Shown here one piece after another: positions 42,518-51,632 of a DNA stretch of 64,000 nucleotides; position 1 is the first letter of the stretch; the number at the start of each line of letters is the position of its first letter. The translations under genes and the position numbers were made by a program. The notes under the pieces were generated by a model. The model was not told the DNA's origin. It did no database searches and was given only the letters and a program-made list of their open reading frames with translations. This stretch comes from Fibrobacter sp. (GTDB lineage: Bacteria > Fibrobacterota > Fibrobacteria > Fibrobacterales > Fibrobacteraceae): assembly GCA_017526585.1 (NCBI GenBank), contig JAFXRC010000012.1:1-64000 (forward strand), given 5' to 3'.

Positions 42518-44002
42518 ATGTTTAAAGTAGGCTTTGATAACGACGCGTACCTAAGGACGCAGTCCGAAAAGATTGCCGAGCGCATTGCGAAGTTCGGTGG
42601 AAAACTTTATCTGGAATTTGGCGGAAAGCTTTTTGATGACCATCACGCATCCCGCGTGTTGCCAGGTTTTGCGCCCGACAGTAAAATTCGCATGCTCGAA
42701 AAGCTGAAGGACAAAGCAGAAGTCATCATTGCGATTAACGCCGGCGACATCGAGAAAAATAAGGTCCGCGGTGACTTGGGTATTACCTACGACCAGGATG
42801 TACTCCGCCTGATTGACGCCTTCCGCGGTTATGGACTTTTTGTGAGTTCCGTGGTGCTGACCCGCTGGCAGGAACAGCCGAGTGCCGTTGCTTACCAGAA
42901 AAAACTCGAAGGTTTAGGCCTCAAGGTTTATCGTCATTATCCGATTGCGGGTTACCCGAGCAACATTCCGCTGGTGGTGAGCGATGACGGTTACGGCAAG
43001 AATGAATTTGTTGAAACTTCTCGCGAACTTGTGGTGGTGACGGCTCCGGGCCCCGGAAGTGGAAAGATGGCTGTGTGCCTTTCGCAGATTTACCACGAAA
43101 ACAAGCGTGGTGTAAAGGCTGGCTATGCCAAGTTCGAAACCTTCCCGATTTGGAACATCCCGCTCAAGCACCCGGTGAACCTCGCATACGAAGCGGCCAC
43201 CGCCGACTTGAACGACGTGAACATGATCGACCCGTTCCACCTGGAAGCCTACGGCCAGACGACCATCAATTACAATCGCGATGTCGAAATCTTCCCGGTG
43301 CTTAACGCCCTGTTTACCCGCATTCTCGGTGAATCTCCGTATAAGAGCCCGACGGACATGGGCGTGAACATGGCCGGCAATTGCATCATCGATGACGATG
43401 CGGTTTGTGCCGCCGCCAAGCAAGAAATCATCCGCCGCTATTACAATACGCTTTGCGACGTACGTAAGGGCAACGCCGACAAGGACCAGATTTACAAGCA
43501 GGAATTGATCATGGAGCAGGCGCAGATTAGCACCGCCGACCGCCCCGTGATTGCGGCTGCGAACCAAAAGGCTGAACTGACAGGCGGCCCTGCCATTGCA
43601 ATCGAATTGAATGACGGAGCCATTATTTCGGCAAAGACTTCTTCGCTCTTGGGAGCATGTTCCGCTATGCTGCTGGATGCGCTCAAGCATTTGGCCGGAA
43701 TCCCCGACGAAGTTCGCCTGCTTTCGCCCATGGTGATTGAACCGATTCAGAATTTGAAGACAAAGCAGCTCGGCCACAAGAATCCGCGCCTGCACATGGA
43801 TGAAGCTCTAGTCGCTCTCTCTGTTTGCGCTCTGACCGATTACAACGCAAAGATTGCGCTTGAAAAGTTGCCTGAACTTCGCCATTGTGAAGTGCATGCC
43901 AGCGTGATTCTTTCGCAAGTTGACGTGGGTGTGTTCCGTAGGCTGGGTGTGAATTTGACGACGGAACCGAATTATCAGTCCGGCAACCTCTATCACGGGT
44001 AA
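42518..44002 (+). CDS. DUF1846 (UPF0371) family protein
   Basis: 494 residues from ATG 42518. MFKVGFDNDAYLRTQSEKIAERI, FGGKLFDDHHASRVLPGF and the central VVTAPGPGSGKMAVCLSQIYHE (a P-loop-like GPGSGKMA) followed by FETFPIWNIPLKHPVNLAYEAATADL are diagnostic of this family. Its structure is known for firmicute members but its reaction is not; the phosphate-binding-type loop suggests nucleotide or phosphate handling. A stand-alone gene; promoter TATTTTTG at 42480. Confidence 0.85.
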   Translation: MFKVGFDNDAYLRTQSEKIAERIAKFGGKLYLEFGGKLFDDHHASRVLPGFAPDSKIRMLEKLKDKAEVIIAINAGDIEKNKVRGDLGITYDQDVLRLIDAFRGYGLFVSSVVLTRWQEQPSAVAYQKKLEGLGLKVYRHYPIAGYPSNIPLVVSDDGYGKNEFVETSRELVVVTAPGPGSGKMAVCLSQIYHENKRGVKAGYAKFETFPIWNIPLKHPVNLAYEAATADLNDVNMIDPFHLEAYGQTTINYNRDVEIFPVLNALFTRILGESPYKSPTDMGVNMAGNCIIDDDAVCAAAKQEIIRRYYNTLCDVRKGNADKDQIYKQELIMEQAQISTADRPVIAAANQKAELTGGPAIAIELNDGAIISAKTSSLLGACSAMLLDALKHLAGIPDEVRLLSPMVIEPIQNLKTKQLGHKNPRLHMDEALVALSVCALTDYNAKIALEKLPELRHCEVHASVILSQVDVGVFRRLGVNLTTEPNYQSGNLYHG

Positions 44003-44035
44003 AAACGCAGACTAATCTGCGCAATACAGCGTTGC

Positions 44036-44092
44036 TCGTCCCCTCACGTACGTTTTAGTACGCTACGGGGACTCGCGCCTTGTCTTGCTTGA
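44036..44092. repeat. large palindromic element after the DUF1846 gene
   Basis: GTCCCCtcacGTAC-GTTTTA-GTACgctacGGGGAC forms an imperfect hairpin of about 15 bp. It has GCTCGT and ACTCGCGCC flanks like intergenic palindromes. No T-run, so not an ordinary terminator; the next true terminator is at 44152-44183. Confidence 0.5.
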
Positions 44093-44151
44093 TTATTCAG
44101 CGTTTTTGATGAATTGATTTGCTAATCCACCGTTCTAAAAAGTTTTGTAAT

Positions 44152-44183
44152 AAAAAAAGTCGCGACATTGTCGCGACTTTTTA
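44152..44183. terminator. bidirectional terminator
   Basis: AAAAAAA-GTCGCGAC-ATT-GTCGCGAC-TTTTT, between the DUF1846 gene and the convergent acidic-protein gene. Confidence 0.85.
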
Positions 44184-44217
44184 GCTTGTATGCAATTACT
44201 TTGTTTGCTTAGAAGAA

Positions 44218-44904
44218 TTACTTCTTCTTAGAAGACTTTTTCGGGGGGTGGACAGAAATCTTCTTCACGCTCTTGTCTTCAGCCTTGGCGAGTTCAGCTT
44301 CTTCGGCTTCGAAGATTGCCTGAGCCTGCTTCAGGGCTTCGGTCGGGTTGATTTCAATCGCTTCGGAGGCTTCGTCCACGAGTTCGGCGAAGTCATCGTA
44401 CCAATCAGCGAAGATTTCCACTTCGAGGTGGTCGACGCCCGGAACGGTGAGTCGCACGCCGCAGGATTCGCCTACGCGGTCGAGGTACTTTGCCATCTGC
44501 GGCTTGAGGAGCGTGAGGTCGAGACCGTCGAGGTCTTCGGGTTCGAAGTAAACGGCGTCGACATCGTTGTCGTCGTCCTTGGACTTCTTAGACTTCTTGC
44601 CTTCGCACTTGCCACACTTGCACTGACCGTCGCAGCAGTCGTCGTTACCGTACAGGGCCATGTATTCTTCGTCGTCCATGCCGCTGTCGTAGTAGAATTC
44701 GTCTTCTTCGAGGTAAAGGGTTTCAACAAAGATTCCCTTTGCGCCGAGAGTCTTTGCTGCGGCAATGAATTCCTTGAGGTCGCCGCCGAAGTAGCGGGTG
44801 GTTTCCATGTCTTCGTTCAAGGTCTGAACGGGAATGGGGGAGAGCTTCTGCTTCTTGAGGTAGTCGCAGATTTCGTCACTGATGGATTTCTGAGTCTTTG
44901 CCAT
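44218..44904 (-). CDS. acidic protein with Cys cluster, co-transcribed with dapA
   Basis: 228 residues, strongly acidic. A cluster CCDGQCKCGKC at about 89-99 could bind a metal. It is flanked by an acidic stretch before it (EEDEFYYDSGMDDEEYM) and a Lys/Asp stretch after. The second half (about 115-205) looks globular, with LTVPGVDHLEVEIFADWYDDFAELVDEA, and the tail is lysine-rich (PPKKSSKKK). No family recognised. It follows dapA by 18 nt and has a GGAG before ATG 44904. Confidence 0.6.
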   Translation of the reverse strand: MAKTQKSISDEICDYLKKQKLSPIPVQTLNEDMETTRYFGGDLKEFIAAAKTLGAKGIFVETLYLEEDEFYYDSGMDDEEYMALYGNDDCCDGQCKCGKCEGKKSKKSKDDDNDVDAVYFEPEDLDGLDLTLLKPQMAKYLDRVGESCGVRLTVPGVDHLEVEIFADWYDDFAELVDEASEAIEINPTEALKQAQAIFEAEEAELAKAEDKSVKKISVHPPKKSSKKK

Positions 44905-44922
44905 GTGAATCTCCTGGTAAAA

Positions 44923-45879
44923 TTAAACGTGGTACTTCTTGAGGCTCGGGGCCTTTTCGTCGATAAGCTTCATGATGCGGGCGACAGCGTCGGCGCCGTT
45001 AGCCGTGTCCTTCACGCTCACGAGCGGCTGGAACAGCGGGCTGTTGAACAGCGTGCCGAGCGGAATCGGGTTCTTGCGGCAGAACGTGATGTCGACAAAG
45101 TCGCGTGCGGCCTTCTGAAGGTTGTGAGCCGTGTCCTTGTCGCCAGCCTGGAATGCCTTGTAGAGATCGACAAAGGTCTTCGTTGCTTCAGGAATGTTGC
45201 CCGAAGCGCTGATGAGGCCTGTGCCGCCCATTTCGAGCAGGTCTGCGAAGAGACCGTCTTCACCGCTCATGACGGCGAAGTCCTTGCCCTTCGTTTCCTT
45301 GATCACGCGCATCGTGTCTTCGTGGAACTTTTCGCCAAAGCCGAACTCCACGGCCTGCTTCAGACCGATGATGTTCTTGTCTTCGGCGAGCTCGATCAAG
45401 GTGTCGGGGTGCACGTAGCTGGAGGTACGGCCCGGAACATTGTAAATCACGATCTTGGCGCCCGTTTCGCTGCTGAGTGTTCGGTAGTGCTTCAGGAGGC
45501 CTTCCTGCGGCGGGTTGTTGTAGTAGCCGGTCACGCAGAGGACTGCCACTGGGGCAATCTTCTGAACGTTTTCAATCATTTCGATAGATTCGCGAGTGCA
45601 GTTGGAACCGGCGCCGGCAATCACGGGCACGCGTCCGTCCACATAGTCGAGCGTAAACTTGATGATATCCAGGTGCTGCTGCGGAGAAACCGTCGCACTC
45701 TGACCCGTGGTCACGGCAGGGAGCACGCCACTTGCGCCGTTAGCGATCACGTCGTCGATCATCTGGCCCATCTTCTTGTAGTCGATGGAGTTGCGAAGGT
45801 TCTTGGGGTCGTCGTTCTTGAGCGGGGTGAACAACGCGGGGAAAACACCAGTAAGTTGAGAAGCGTTAGTAATCTGCAT
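44923..45879 (-). CDS. dapA: 4-hydroxy-tetrahydrodipicolinate synthase DapA
   Basis: 318 residues from ATG 45879 (AGG 6 nt upstream). The first residues of a longer frame lie in the promoter region and are excluded. TIM-barrel aldolase: GASGVLPAVTTGQSATVS, YNVPGRTSSYV (catalytic Tyr), IIGLKQAVEFG (Schiff-base Lys), SGEDGLFADLLEMGGTGLISASGN. It condenses pyruvate with aspartate semialdehyde for lysine and meso-DAP. It is somewhat longer than usual (about 292), and the usual PGRT motif is intact; a related NAL-type lyase is less likely. Confidence 0.88.
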   Translation of the reverse strand: MQITNASQLTGVFPALFTPLKNDDPKNLRNSIDYKKMGQMIDDVIANGASGVLPAVTTGQSATVSPQQHLDIIKFTLDYVDGRVPVIAGAGSNCTRESIEMIENVQKIAPVAVLCVTGYYNNPPQEGLLKHYRTLSSETGAKIVIYNVPGRTSSYVHPDTLIELAEDKNIIGLKQAVEFGFGEKFHEDTMRVIKETKGKDFAVMSGEDGLFADLLEMGGTGLISASGNIPEATKTFVDLYKAFQAGDKDTAHNLQKAARDFVDITFCRKNPIPLGTLFNSPLFQPLVSVKDTANGADAVARIMKLIDEKAPSLKKYHV

Positions 45880-46138
45880 AGTGCCTACAATGTAGTAAAA
45901 GTTTGCTTTGCGTCTGACTAAAACCCTTCGTTGGGCTCTTATTTGGTTGAAATTTTGAATGTGTTTTGGGCGAATTTCCATTCTTGTTACTTTGTTTGAA
46001 TTTTATTGCAGGCCCAATTCCCCAAAGAAATCCTTGATTACCCCCTTAGGGCGTTGAAAATTACGGATTTGAAGTCTCTAAGGACTCTTTTTTCTATATT
46101 TTACGAAGGAATTTAGAAGATTACAAGTGGAGTCTTTC
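45880..46138. other. divergent intergenic region dapA / lipoprotein
   Basis: About 260 bp. The box TATATTTT at 46095-46102 plus a GGAG ribosome site serve the plus-strand lipoprotein. AT-rich sequence upstream of dapA shows no further structure. Confidence 0.4.
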
Positions 46139-47560
46139 GTGAAGAAAAAGTTGTTTGGTTTATCGGCTAGGACTGCATCAATCGTTGCGGTTCTGCTGTG
46201 CGCCGTCTTGACATCGTGTTTTTTTGAATCAGATGACAATGGTCTTGAAAAATGGCTTTCGGATCAGGGTATGCCCAGTAGTTACAAGGTGCAGACCCTC
46301 AATGTGACGAACCTTACACCGCTGTCGGTTGAAGCTCATCTGAGTACATTCCCGAAATCAGCCGATGTCTATGCGACCTTGGGACGTGCTTCGAACCTGA
46401 CGCACGACCTGGTGTTGGATGTTGGCATTTTACCTGATTCGGATTTTATGAAGAGCTTGAACAAGTCCGACACGGCAGGGGCATACCTCGCCATGTTCTG
46501 GCAGCGCCCTTACTATAAGGCGAAACAGTTCCCGAAAGATTCCGTTCCTAAGGGTGAAAAAATCGATGTGAATGTGAGCTGGAAGCTGGATTTGGGAAAA
46601 GACGAGGATTTCCTGGACAGTATCGCCGATATCGAGGATAGCGTTTGGTACGAGAGCCTTTTGGACTGGGAAGCAGATGGTTCCGAAGATATAAAGATGA
46701 GGATGAGAGTGCCTAAGGGCGATACGGCTCTCAGTCTGGAACTTCCGTCTGCCTTGCTGGAATCGTTGAAGAAGGTGAAGGGAGCGGCCCATTTGCAGTT
46801 GCGCCTTTCTGCTCCCAAGGCGGGGCGTATCTACAGGTTCTTTGGAGAACAAACGAACTATCCGCCGGTATTTACGCTTTACGCGGATTCCGTGAATGGT
46901 ATTTCTTCGAAACCGGCTCGTATGGCCAATGTCATTGCTAGCGAAGAAGATTGCTCCGAATGTCCCGTCCTGCACGGTGGTATATTCGATTCGCTAGTGG
47001 TGGAACTTCCGCCGGAACCGATTCTGGAAGCCTTGTCCGAATTCTATGGTGACGAATTCCCCTACACCGATGGGGATAAAATTGATGTCCGTCAGACGGT
47101 GATTCATGCCGAGCTTACGATGGCTCGCGACGATTCAAAGGGACAAAATGAACTAGGACTGCCTATTCAGGTAGTGGTTGGTTCTTATGTGGATAGTGCG
47201 GATTTGGTTATCCGCCGCATGGAATCTTACCGAGTGAACAATGATGTCGTCTTAGATGAGGGACACCAGAATCTCGTGTTCCATGATGGAGATTCTCTTA
47301 CGGTCCAACTGACGAACGGTGTGCGTGATTTCGTGAATAAGGCTAGTGATGGCCGTTCGCTGAAATTCATGATGCGAATGGGTTACCCGTTCCTGCAGGA
47401 AAAGGATACGACCTATAGCGATTACAGGACTGCAGAAGGTGATACGGTGCGCCTCTACTTCCCCTATTTCGATTATGCCCGTTACGATTTCTCGACATCC
47501 ATGGATAATCCGATGTCTTTGAAAATATGGCTTGCTTCCAAGCGGGGGGATGAAGAATGA
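46139..47560 (+). CDS. large lipoprotein, partner of an outer-membrane barrel
   Basis: 473 residues. GGAG lies 6 nt before GTG 46139; the upstream GTG 46127 overlaps that ribosome site, so 46139 is preferred. The hydrophobic signal ends LTSC, giving lipidated Cys. The mature protein is beta-rich with repeated Asp-Ser-Val motifs (SVWYESLLDWE, LVIRRMESYRV) and a pair of Cys in EDCSECPVL. No known domain recognised. It overlaps the barrel gene start by 4 nt, suggesting a lipoprotein-barrel complex on the outer membrane. Confidence 0.65.
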   Translation: MKKKLFGLSARTASIVAVLLCAVLTSCFFESDDNGLEKWLSDQGMPSSYKVQTLNVTNLTPLSVEAHLSTFPKSADVYATLGRASNLTHDLVLDVGILPDSDFMKSLNKSDTAGAYLAMFWQRPYYKAKQFPKDSVPKGEKIDVNVSWKLDLGKDEDFLDSIADIEDSVWYESLLDWEADGSEDIKMRMRVPKGDTALSLELPSALLESLKKVKGAAHLQLRLSAPKAGRIYRFFGEQTNYPPVFTLYADSVNGISSKPARMANVIASEEDCSECPVLHGGIFDSLVVELPPEPILEALSEFYGDEFPYTDGDKIDVRQTVIHAELTMARDDSKGQNELGLPIQVVVGSYVDSADLVIRRMESYRVNNDVVLDEGHQNLVFHDGDSLTVQLTNGVRDFVNKASDGRSLKFMMRMGYPFLQEKDTTYSDYRTAEGDTVRLYFPYFDYARYDFSTSMDNPMSLKIWLASKRGDEE

Positions 47561-48798
47561 AAAAGCTGCTGCTCGCTTTAGGAATTTTTTCTGGTTTTGC
47601 GTTCTCGTCGATGATTGGGCTTGACGCTCTTGGTCAGGAACAGGTGATGGGCGGGACCGCCTCTGCTGCAGGTCGCGGATTTGCGGGTAATGCGAAGCCC
47701 GGCGATGCCGAAGGTCTTTCGGTGATAAATCCGGCGCGTCTTGCTTTTGATGCGAAGGTTGTCTTCAACCTGAACTTCTCGATGGAGCTGGATGAGGCTC
47801 GCAAGAGGGGACACCATTATTCATTTTCCGAATTGTCTCTCCCGTCGTTCAACCTGTCGTTCCCTATGGGGAACTTCGGTGCCATCGGTCTTTCCCTGTG
47901 GCAGCATTACTCGTCGTCGTTTAACGAAGAGTTTGAAAGCGAGAAGTATGGTTCTGATGTCAAGTTGGAATACCAGGGTAGCGTCTATGAGCTGGTGCCG
48001 ACTTACGCGGTGCGAATTCCGTTTTTCCGTTCGCTCTCCTTGGGTGCCTCGGCGCACATGGTCATGGGTAACACTTCGAGAAACTTGACCCTGGGAGCAA
48101 ATACGGACGATGTCGCAGATGAAGATTCTTGGGCAACGGGAAATTACAAAATTTCGGACTATGTCGATGGAACTTGGGAAATCAAGGATCATCCCGCCTA
48201 TTACACGGCGGCGCTCCAATATCGCGGAAAGATGGTGTCCTACTTCTTCTCTTTCACGACGGGCTATACCTTGGAAAATGTCCTGGATTACAACTTCAGG
48301 TTTAGCGAAATCGATACGCTTGCCGCAAACCGCTACACGCGCGAAGTCGAAGTTCCCGCCTTGCTTGCGACAGGTATCAACTACCGCCTGGCAAAGCGTC
48401 ACAACATAATGCTTGATTTGCTGTGGCGTGCTTGGGATAAGGACATCGAAAACATCGCCGGTGGTTGGAATATGCCGACCGTGACTGAGACGCAGAAGGA
48501 TGTTATGGTGGCCCTGGGCTATCAATGCGATGGAAGTCCGCTTTTCTACGAGTCGTACTGGAACCGTATCAATTACCGAGCCGGTGCGTGGTACAGAAGC
48601 TGGTACATCAAGGATGTATTTGAAGTGGGCGGCTCCCTGGGTGGAGGCTTCCCGCTTGGTCGCAAGGGAACGACGCTTGACATCGCCCTGCAAGGTGGTA
48701 AACGTTTTGCCGATACTGATTCTCAGTGGGAAGAGATGTTTATTGGACTTAGGATCGGTTTGACTGGTATTGCCACTTGGGGAATGGAACGCCGGTAG
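47557..48798 (+). CDS. outer-membrane beta-barrel protein (FadL/PorV-like)
   Basis: 413 residues. Signal peptide MKKLLLALGIFSGFAFSS. The early GGTASAAGRGFAGNAKPGDAEGLSVINPARLAF matches the N-terminal pattern of FadL/PorV barrels (glycine-rich, then NPA). The rest alternates strands with aromatic girdles (YTAALQYRGKMVSYFFSFTTGYT, WYRSWYIKDVFEVGGSLGGGFPLG). Start overlaps the lipoprotein stop. Possible roles are transport or secretion of the preceding product; specific role unknown. Confidence 0.65.
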   Translation: MKKLLLALGIFSGFAFSSMIGLDALGQEQVMGGTASAAGRGFAGNAKPGDAEGLSVINPARLAFDAKVVFNLNFSMELDEARKRGHHYSFSELSLPSFNLSFPMGNFGAIGLSLWQHYSSSFNEEFESEKYGSDVKLEYQGSVYELVPTYAVRIPFFRSLSLGASAHMVMGNTSRNLTLGANTDDVADEDSWATGNYKISDYVDGTWEIKDHPAYYTAALQYRGKMVSYFFSFTTGYTLENVLDYNFRFSEIDTLAANRYTREVEVPALLATGINYRLAKRHNIMLDLLWRAWDKDIENIAGGWNMPTVTETQKDVMVALGYQCDGSPLFYESYWNRINYRAGAWYRSWYIKDVFEVGGSLGGGFPLGRKGTTLDIALQGGKRFADTDSQWEEMFIGLRIGLTGIATWGMERR

Positions 48799-48822
48799 GA
48801 TTTTTAACGAAGGAGGCCTAGC

Positions 48823-50019
48823 ATGGCTGTAAAAAAAGAAACAGATACTAAATCTAGGATCAAGGCTGCGGTCAAGGAAATTGCCGCGAAGACGACCGAC
48901 AAGGTCAAGAAGGTGAAGACCGCGACCGAAACCGCCGCCAAGGAAAAGGTGGCGAAGGTTGCTGCGAAGAAGACCGCAACAAAGACAGCGACCCTCAAGA
49001 CGATGAAGGATGCCGAAGAAAAGGCGGTTAAGGCTGTGGCCAAGGTGAAAAAGGCTGCTGCAACGAAGGTGTCGAAAATTTCTGCCGAAGTAAAGAAAGT
49101 TGCCGCTAAGAAAACGACTGCAAAGACCTCGGCTACCAAGTCGAGCGCAACCAAGGCTTCCGTGAAGACCGTGGCGAACAAGGCCGTTGCTGCAAAGCCC
49201 GCCAAGGCATCCGAAAAGGAAGCTGTTTCGATGGCTCAGTCTTTCGATGCTGAATACCTGGTGCTGATGCAGAAGGATCCGAACTGGATGCATGCCTTCT
49301 GGGAAGTTTCCGAAAACAGAATTAACGAAGCGAAGAAGGGTAAGGGGAAAATCGTTCTTCGCTTGTTCGATGTATCTAGCGACCTTACGGTGCAGCGTGG
49401 CAAGAAGCGCAAGTTCCGTGATATCGAAGTGCCTGCTAACGCTCGCAGCTGGTACGTCGAGAATACGGCAGGCAAGTCTTGCGTTGCTGTTCTCGGTACC
49501 GTATCTGGCAAGAACTTCAAGCCGATTGTCGAATCGGCCCCGGTGATGACTTTTGATAAGTCCGCCGCAGCACCTGCCGCAGATGATGCCTTTGCAAAGG
49601 CGTCCCTCGGCGGTAACACGCTCGGCAACTTCATGAGTTCCGGATTCTCTAGCCAGACGGCTGAATCCTGGCTCAAGCAGCTGGGAGGCAATTTCGGCAG
49701 CTCTTCCGAATCGATGTTCTCCGGAGCCCTATCGAGTGCGGCTCTGCAGTCCAACAACATCGAAGTGTCCAAGGACTCCGTAAATTACGGCAAGGACTTC
49801 TTCCTGTGGGTGAAGACGCGTCTGATCGTTTACGGTGGCACCCGTCCGGATGCACACCTCCAGGTGCGTGGCGAACCGTTCCCGCTGAATCCGGATGGCA
49901 CCTTCAGCTTTGAAGAAGACCTTCCTGATTGCACGAAGATCATTCCGGTGTTCGCTACCGACAAGGATGGCGATTTCCCGACAACGATCGTGCCTATCGT
50001 CGTGAAGCGTACGGAGTAG
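48823..50019 (+). CDS. H1-like Lys/Ala tail fused to DUF4912 domain
   Basis: 398 residues. AGGAGG precedes ATG 48823. Residues 1-130 are nearly all Lys, Ala, Thr and Val with KKTATKTA and KKVAAKKTTAKT repeats, like histone H1 or AlgP tails. From about 140 a globular domain begins (FDAEYLVLMQKDPNWMHAFWEVSENRI), which is the DUF4912 signature. The C-terminal part (about 335-398, LRVRGEPF-like, then LPLNPDGTFSFEEDLPD) is also typical. The GH57 branching enzyme starts 9 nt later; this pairing suggests a link to glycogen. DNA or polysaccharide binding by the tail is inference. Confidence 0.8.
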   Translation: MAVKKETDTKSRIKAAVKEIAAKTTDKVKKVKTATETAAKEKVAKVAAKKTATKTATLKTMKDAEEKAVKAVAKVKKAAATKVSKISAEVKKVAAKKTTAKTSATKSSATKASVKTVANKAVAAKPAKASEKEAVSMAQSFDAEYLVLMQKDPNWMHAFWEVSENRINEAKKGKGKIVLRLFDVSSDLTVQRGKKRKFRDIEVPANARSWYVENTAGKSCVAVLGTVSGKNFKPIVESAPVMTFDKSAAAPAADDAFAKASLGGNTLGNFMSSGFSSQTAESWLKQLGGNFGSSSESMFSGALSSAALQSNNIEVSKDSVNYGKDFFLWVKTRLIVYGGTRPDAHLQVRGEPFPLNPDGTFSFEEDLPDCTKIIPVFATDKDGDFPTTIVPIVVKRTE

Positions 50020-50028
50020 TCCGCTTTA

Positions 50029-51627
50029 ATGGGGGCTCCCGGTAAAATTGTTTTCCTGATGCACGCACACCTTCCGTTTGTGCGGCATCCGGAATATAAG
50101 CGCTTTTTCGAAGAGAATTGGCTGTTTGAGGCTATTGCCGAAACCTACCTGCCGCTAGTGCAGGCGATGCGGCGCCTTTTGGAAAAGGGCGTTCCGGGGA
50201 CGCTCAACTTGAGTATTTCTCCTCCGCTGATAGAAATGCTTTCGGACGAGAACTTGATTCAAAAGTTCTCGGAGCATCTCAAGCGTCAGCTGGAACTGAT
50301 TGAAAAGGAAGTTGCTCGCAACGCTGGGACTGACCTGGAATCGTTATCCCGGTTCTACCTTTCGCGGCAGCAGACTCTGATTGACTTATGGGAAAACCGC
50401 ATCCATCGCGATCTGCTCTCGGAATTCCTTGAGCTTGAAAAGGCGCATAAGCTGAACTTGCTGACATGCGTCGGAACGCACCCGTTCTTGCCGGCGTACC
50501 AGAGCGACCCAGAGTCCATCCGGATGCAGCTCGATGTGACGGTGCGCTGCTTTGAACGCGCCTTTGGTCGCAAGCCGATGGGCGTGTGGCTGCCCGAATG
50601 CGGCTACTTTCCGGGACTCGACAAGTACCTTGCAGAATTCGGGCTACATTACTTTTTCCTAGAAACGCACGGCGCACTCCTTGCAACGCCCACACCCAAG
50701 TACGGCGTGTTTACTCCGCTGCGTACCACGCAGGGACTATACTGCATGGGTCGCGAACAGAAGAGCTCCATGGAAGTCTGGAGTCGCCGCACAGGCTATC
50801 CGGGGCATCCCGAATACCGCGAGTTCTTCACCGACATTGCTAAGGATCGCCCGCGCGATTACCTGGGTGAATACTTCTTCGCGGGCGATACGCCGATTGA
50901 TACGGGCTTCAAGTACAACCGCATCACCGGCGGCGAACAGAAGGAAATATATCGCCCGTGGAACGCGATGCGCCTCGCCGAAGACCATGCGCGTCTCTTC
51001 GTGGTGAATCGCGAGACGACCATTTCGGAACTCCTGGTGAACATGGACGGCAACCAGGCGGCAATGCTTTGCCCCTACGATGCCGAACTTTTTGGACACT
51101 GGTGGTTCGAAGGTCCGTTGTTCCTGGAATCGATGATGGAACGGGCTGCTTCTTCGACTGTCATTGAATTTGCGGGAGCTGACCAGGTGATGACTTCTTC
51201 TGCCGATCCTGAAGCGCACGAACCGGCCTTTTCGAGCTGGGGCGAGGGCGGCTTCGGTTCCGTGTGGATTAACGGCGATACGGACAAGTATTATCCGCAG
51301 TCCTACCGTCTGCGCGCCATGATCGACCATCTGATGTCCATCCGTGAAAAGATGGGGATGGAAACGCCCCGTGGAAAGCTTTTAACCCGCTACATCAAGC
51401 AGATGGAGCGAGAACTTATGCTGTTCCAGTCTTCGGACTGGGCGTTCATGATTCACAACCATTCGGCTGATGGCTATGCCCGCCGCCGCTTGGACGATCA
51501 TTATAACAATGGTCACACGCTTTTTGCTGAGGCATGCAAGGCGATTTTGAGAAATACGGATAAGCCTGCTGCAAATTCCGTCTTGCCGAAGCTTGAAGAA
51601 TCCGACAATATTTTCAGCTGGCTTTAG
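50029..51627 (+). CDS. 1,4-alpha-glucan branching enzyme (GH57)
   Basis: 532 residues. N-terminal FLMHAHLPFVRHPEY is the GH57 start. Glu190 in GVWLPECGYFPGL is the expected nucleophile and Asp351 in CPYDAELFGHWWFEGPLFL the acid/base; the latter motif, with GHWWFEG, is that of GH57 branching enzymes rather than amylases. The C-terminal helical domain (SSDWAFMIHNHSADGYARRRLDDHYNN) is also standard. It adds alpha-1,6 branches to glycogen in the cytoplasm. Convergent with the metallopeptidase gene, 5 nt apart. Confidence 0.88.
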   Translation: MGAPGKIVFLMHAHLPFVRHPEYKRFFEENWLFEAIAETYLPLVQAMRRLLEKGVPGTLNLSISPPLIEMLSDENLIQKFSEHLKRQLELIEKEVARNAGTDLESLSRFYLSRQQTLIDLWENRIHRDLLSEFLELEKAHKLNLLTCVGTHPFLPAYQSDPESIRMQLDVTVRCFERAFGRKPMGVWLPECGYFPGLDKYLAEFGLHYFFLETHGALLATPTPKYGVFTPLRTTQGLYCMGREQKSSMEVWSRRTGYPGHPEYREFFTDIAKDRPRDYLGEYFFAGDTPIDTGFKYNRITGGEQKEIYRPWNAMRLAEDHARLFVVNRETTISELLVNMDGNQAAMLCPYDAELFGHWWFEGPLFLESMMERAASSTVIEFAGADQVMTSSADPEAHEPAFSSWGEGGFGSVWINGDTDKYYPQSYRLRAMIDHLMSIREKMGMETPRGKLLTRYIKQMERELMLFQSSDWAFMIHNHSADGYARRRLDDHYNNGHTLFAEACKAILRNTDKPAANSVLPKLEESDNIFSWL

Positions 51628-51632
51628 TTCAG

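Noticed and set aside
44248-45921. 557-codon plus-strand frame
   Set aside because: It covers both the acidic gene and dapA antisense, has no ribosome site and no recognisable domain.
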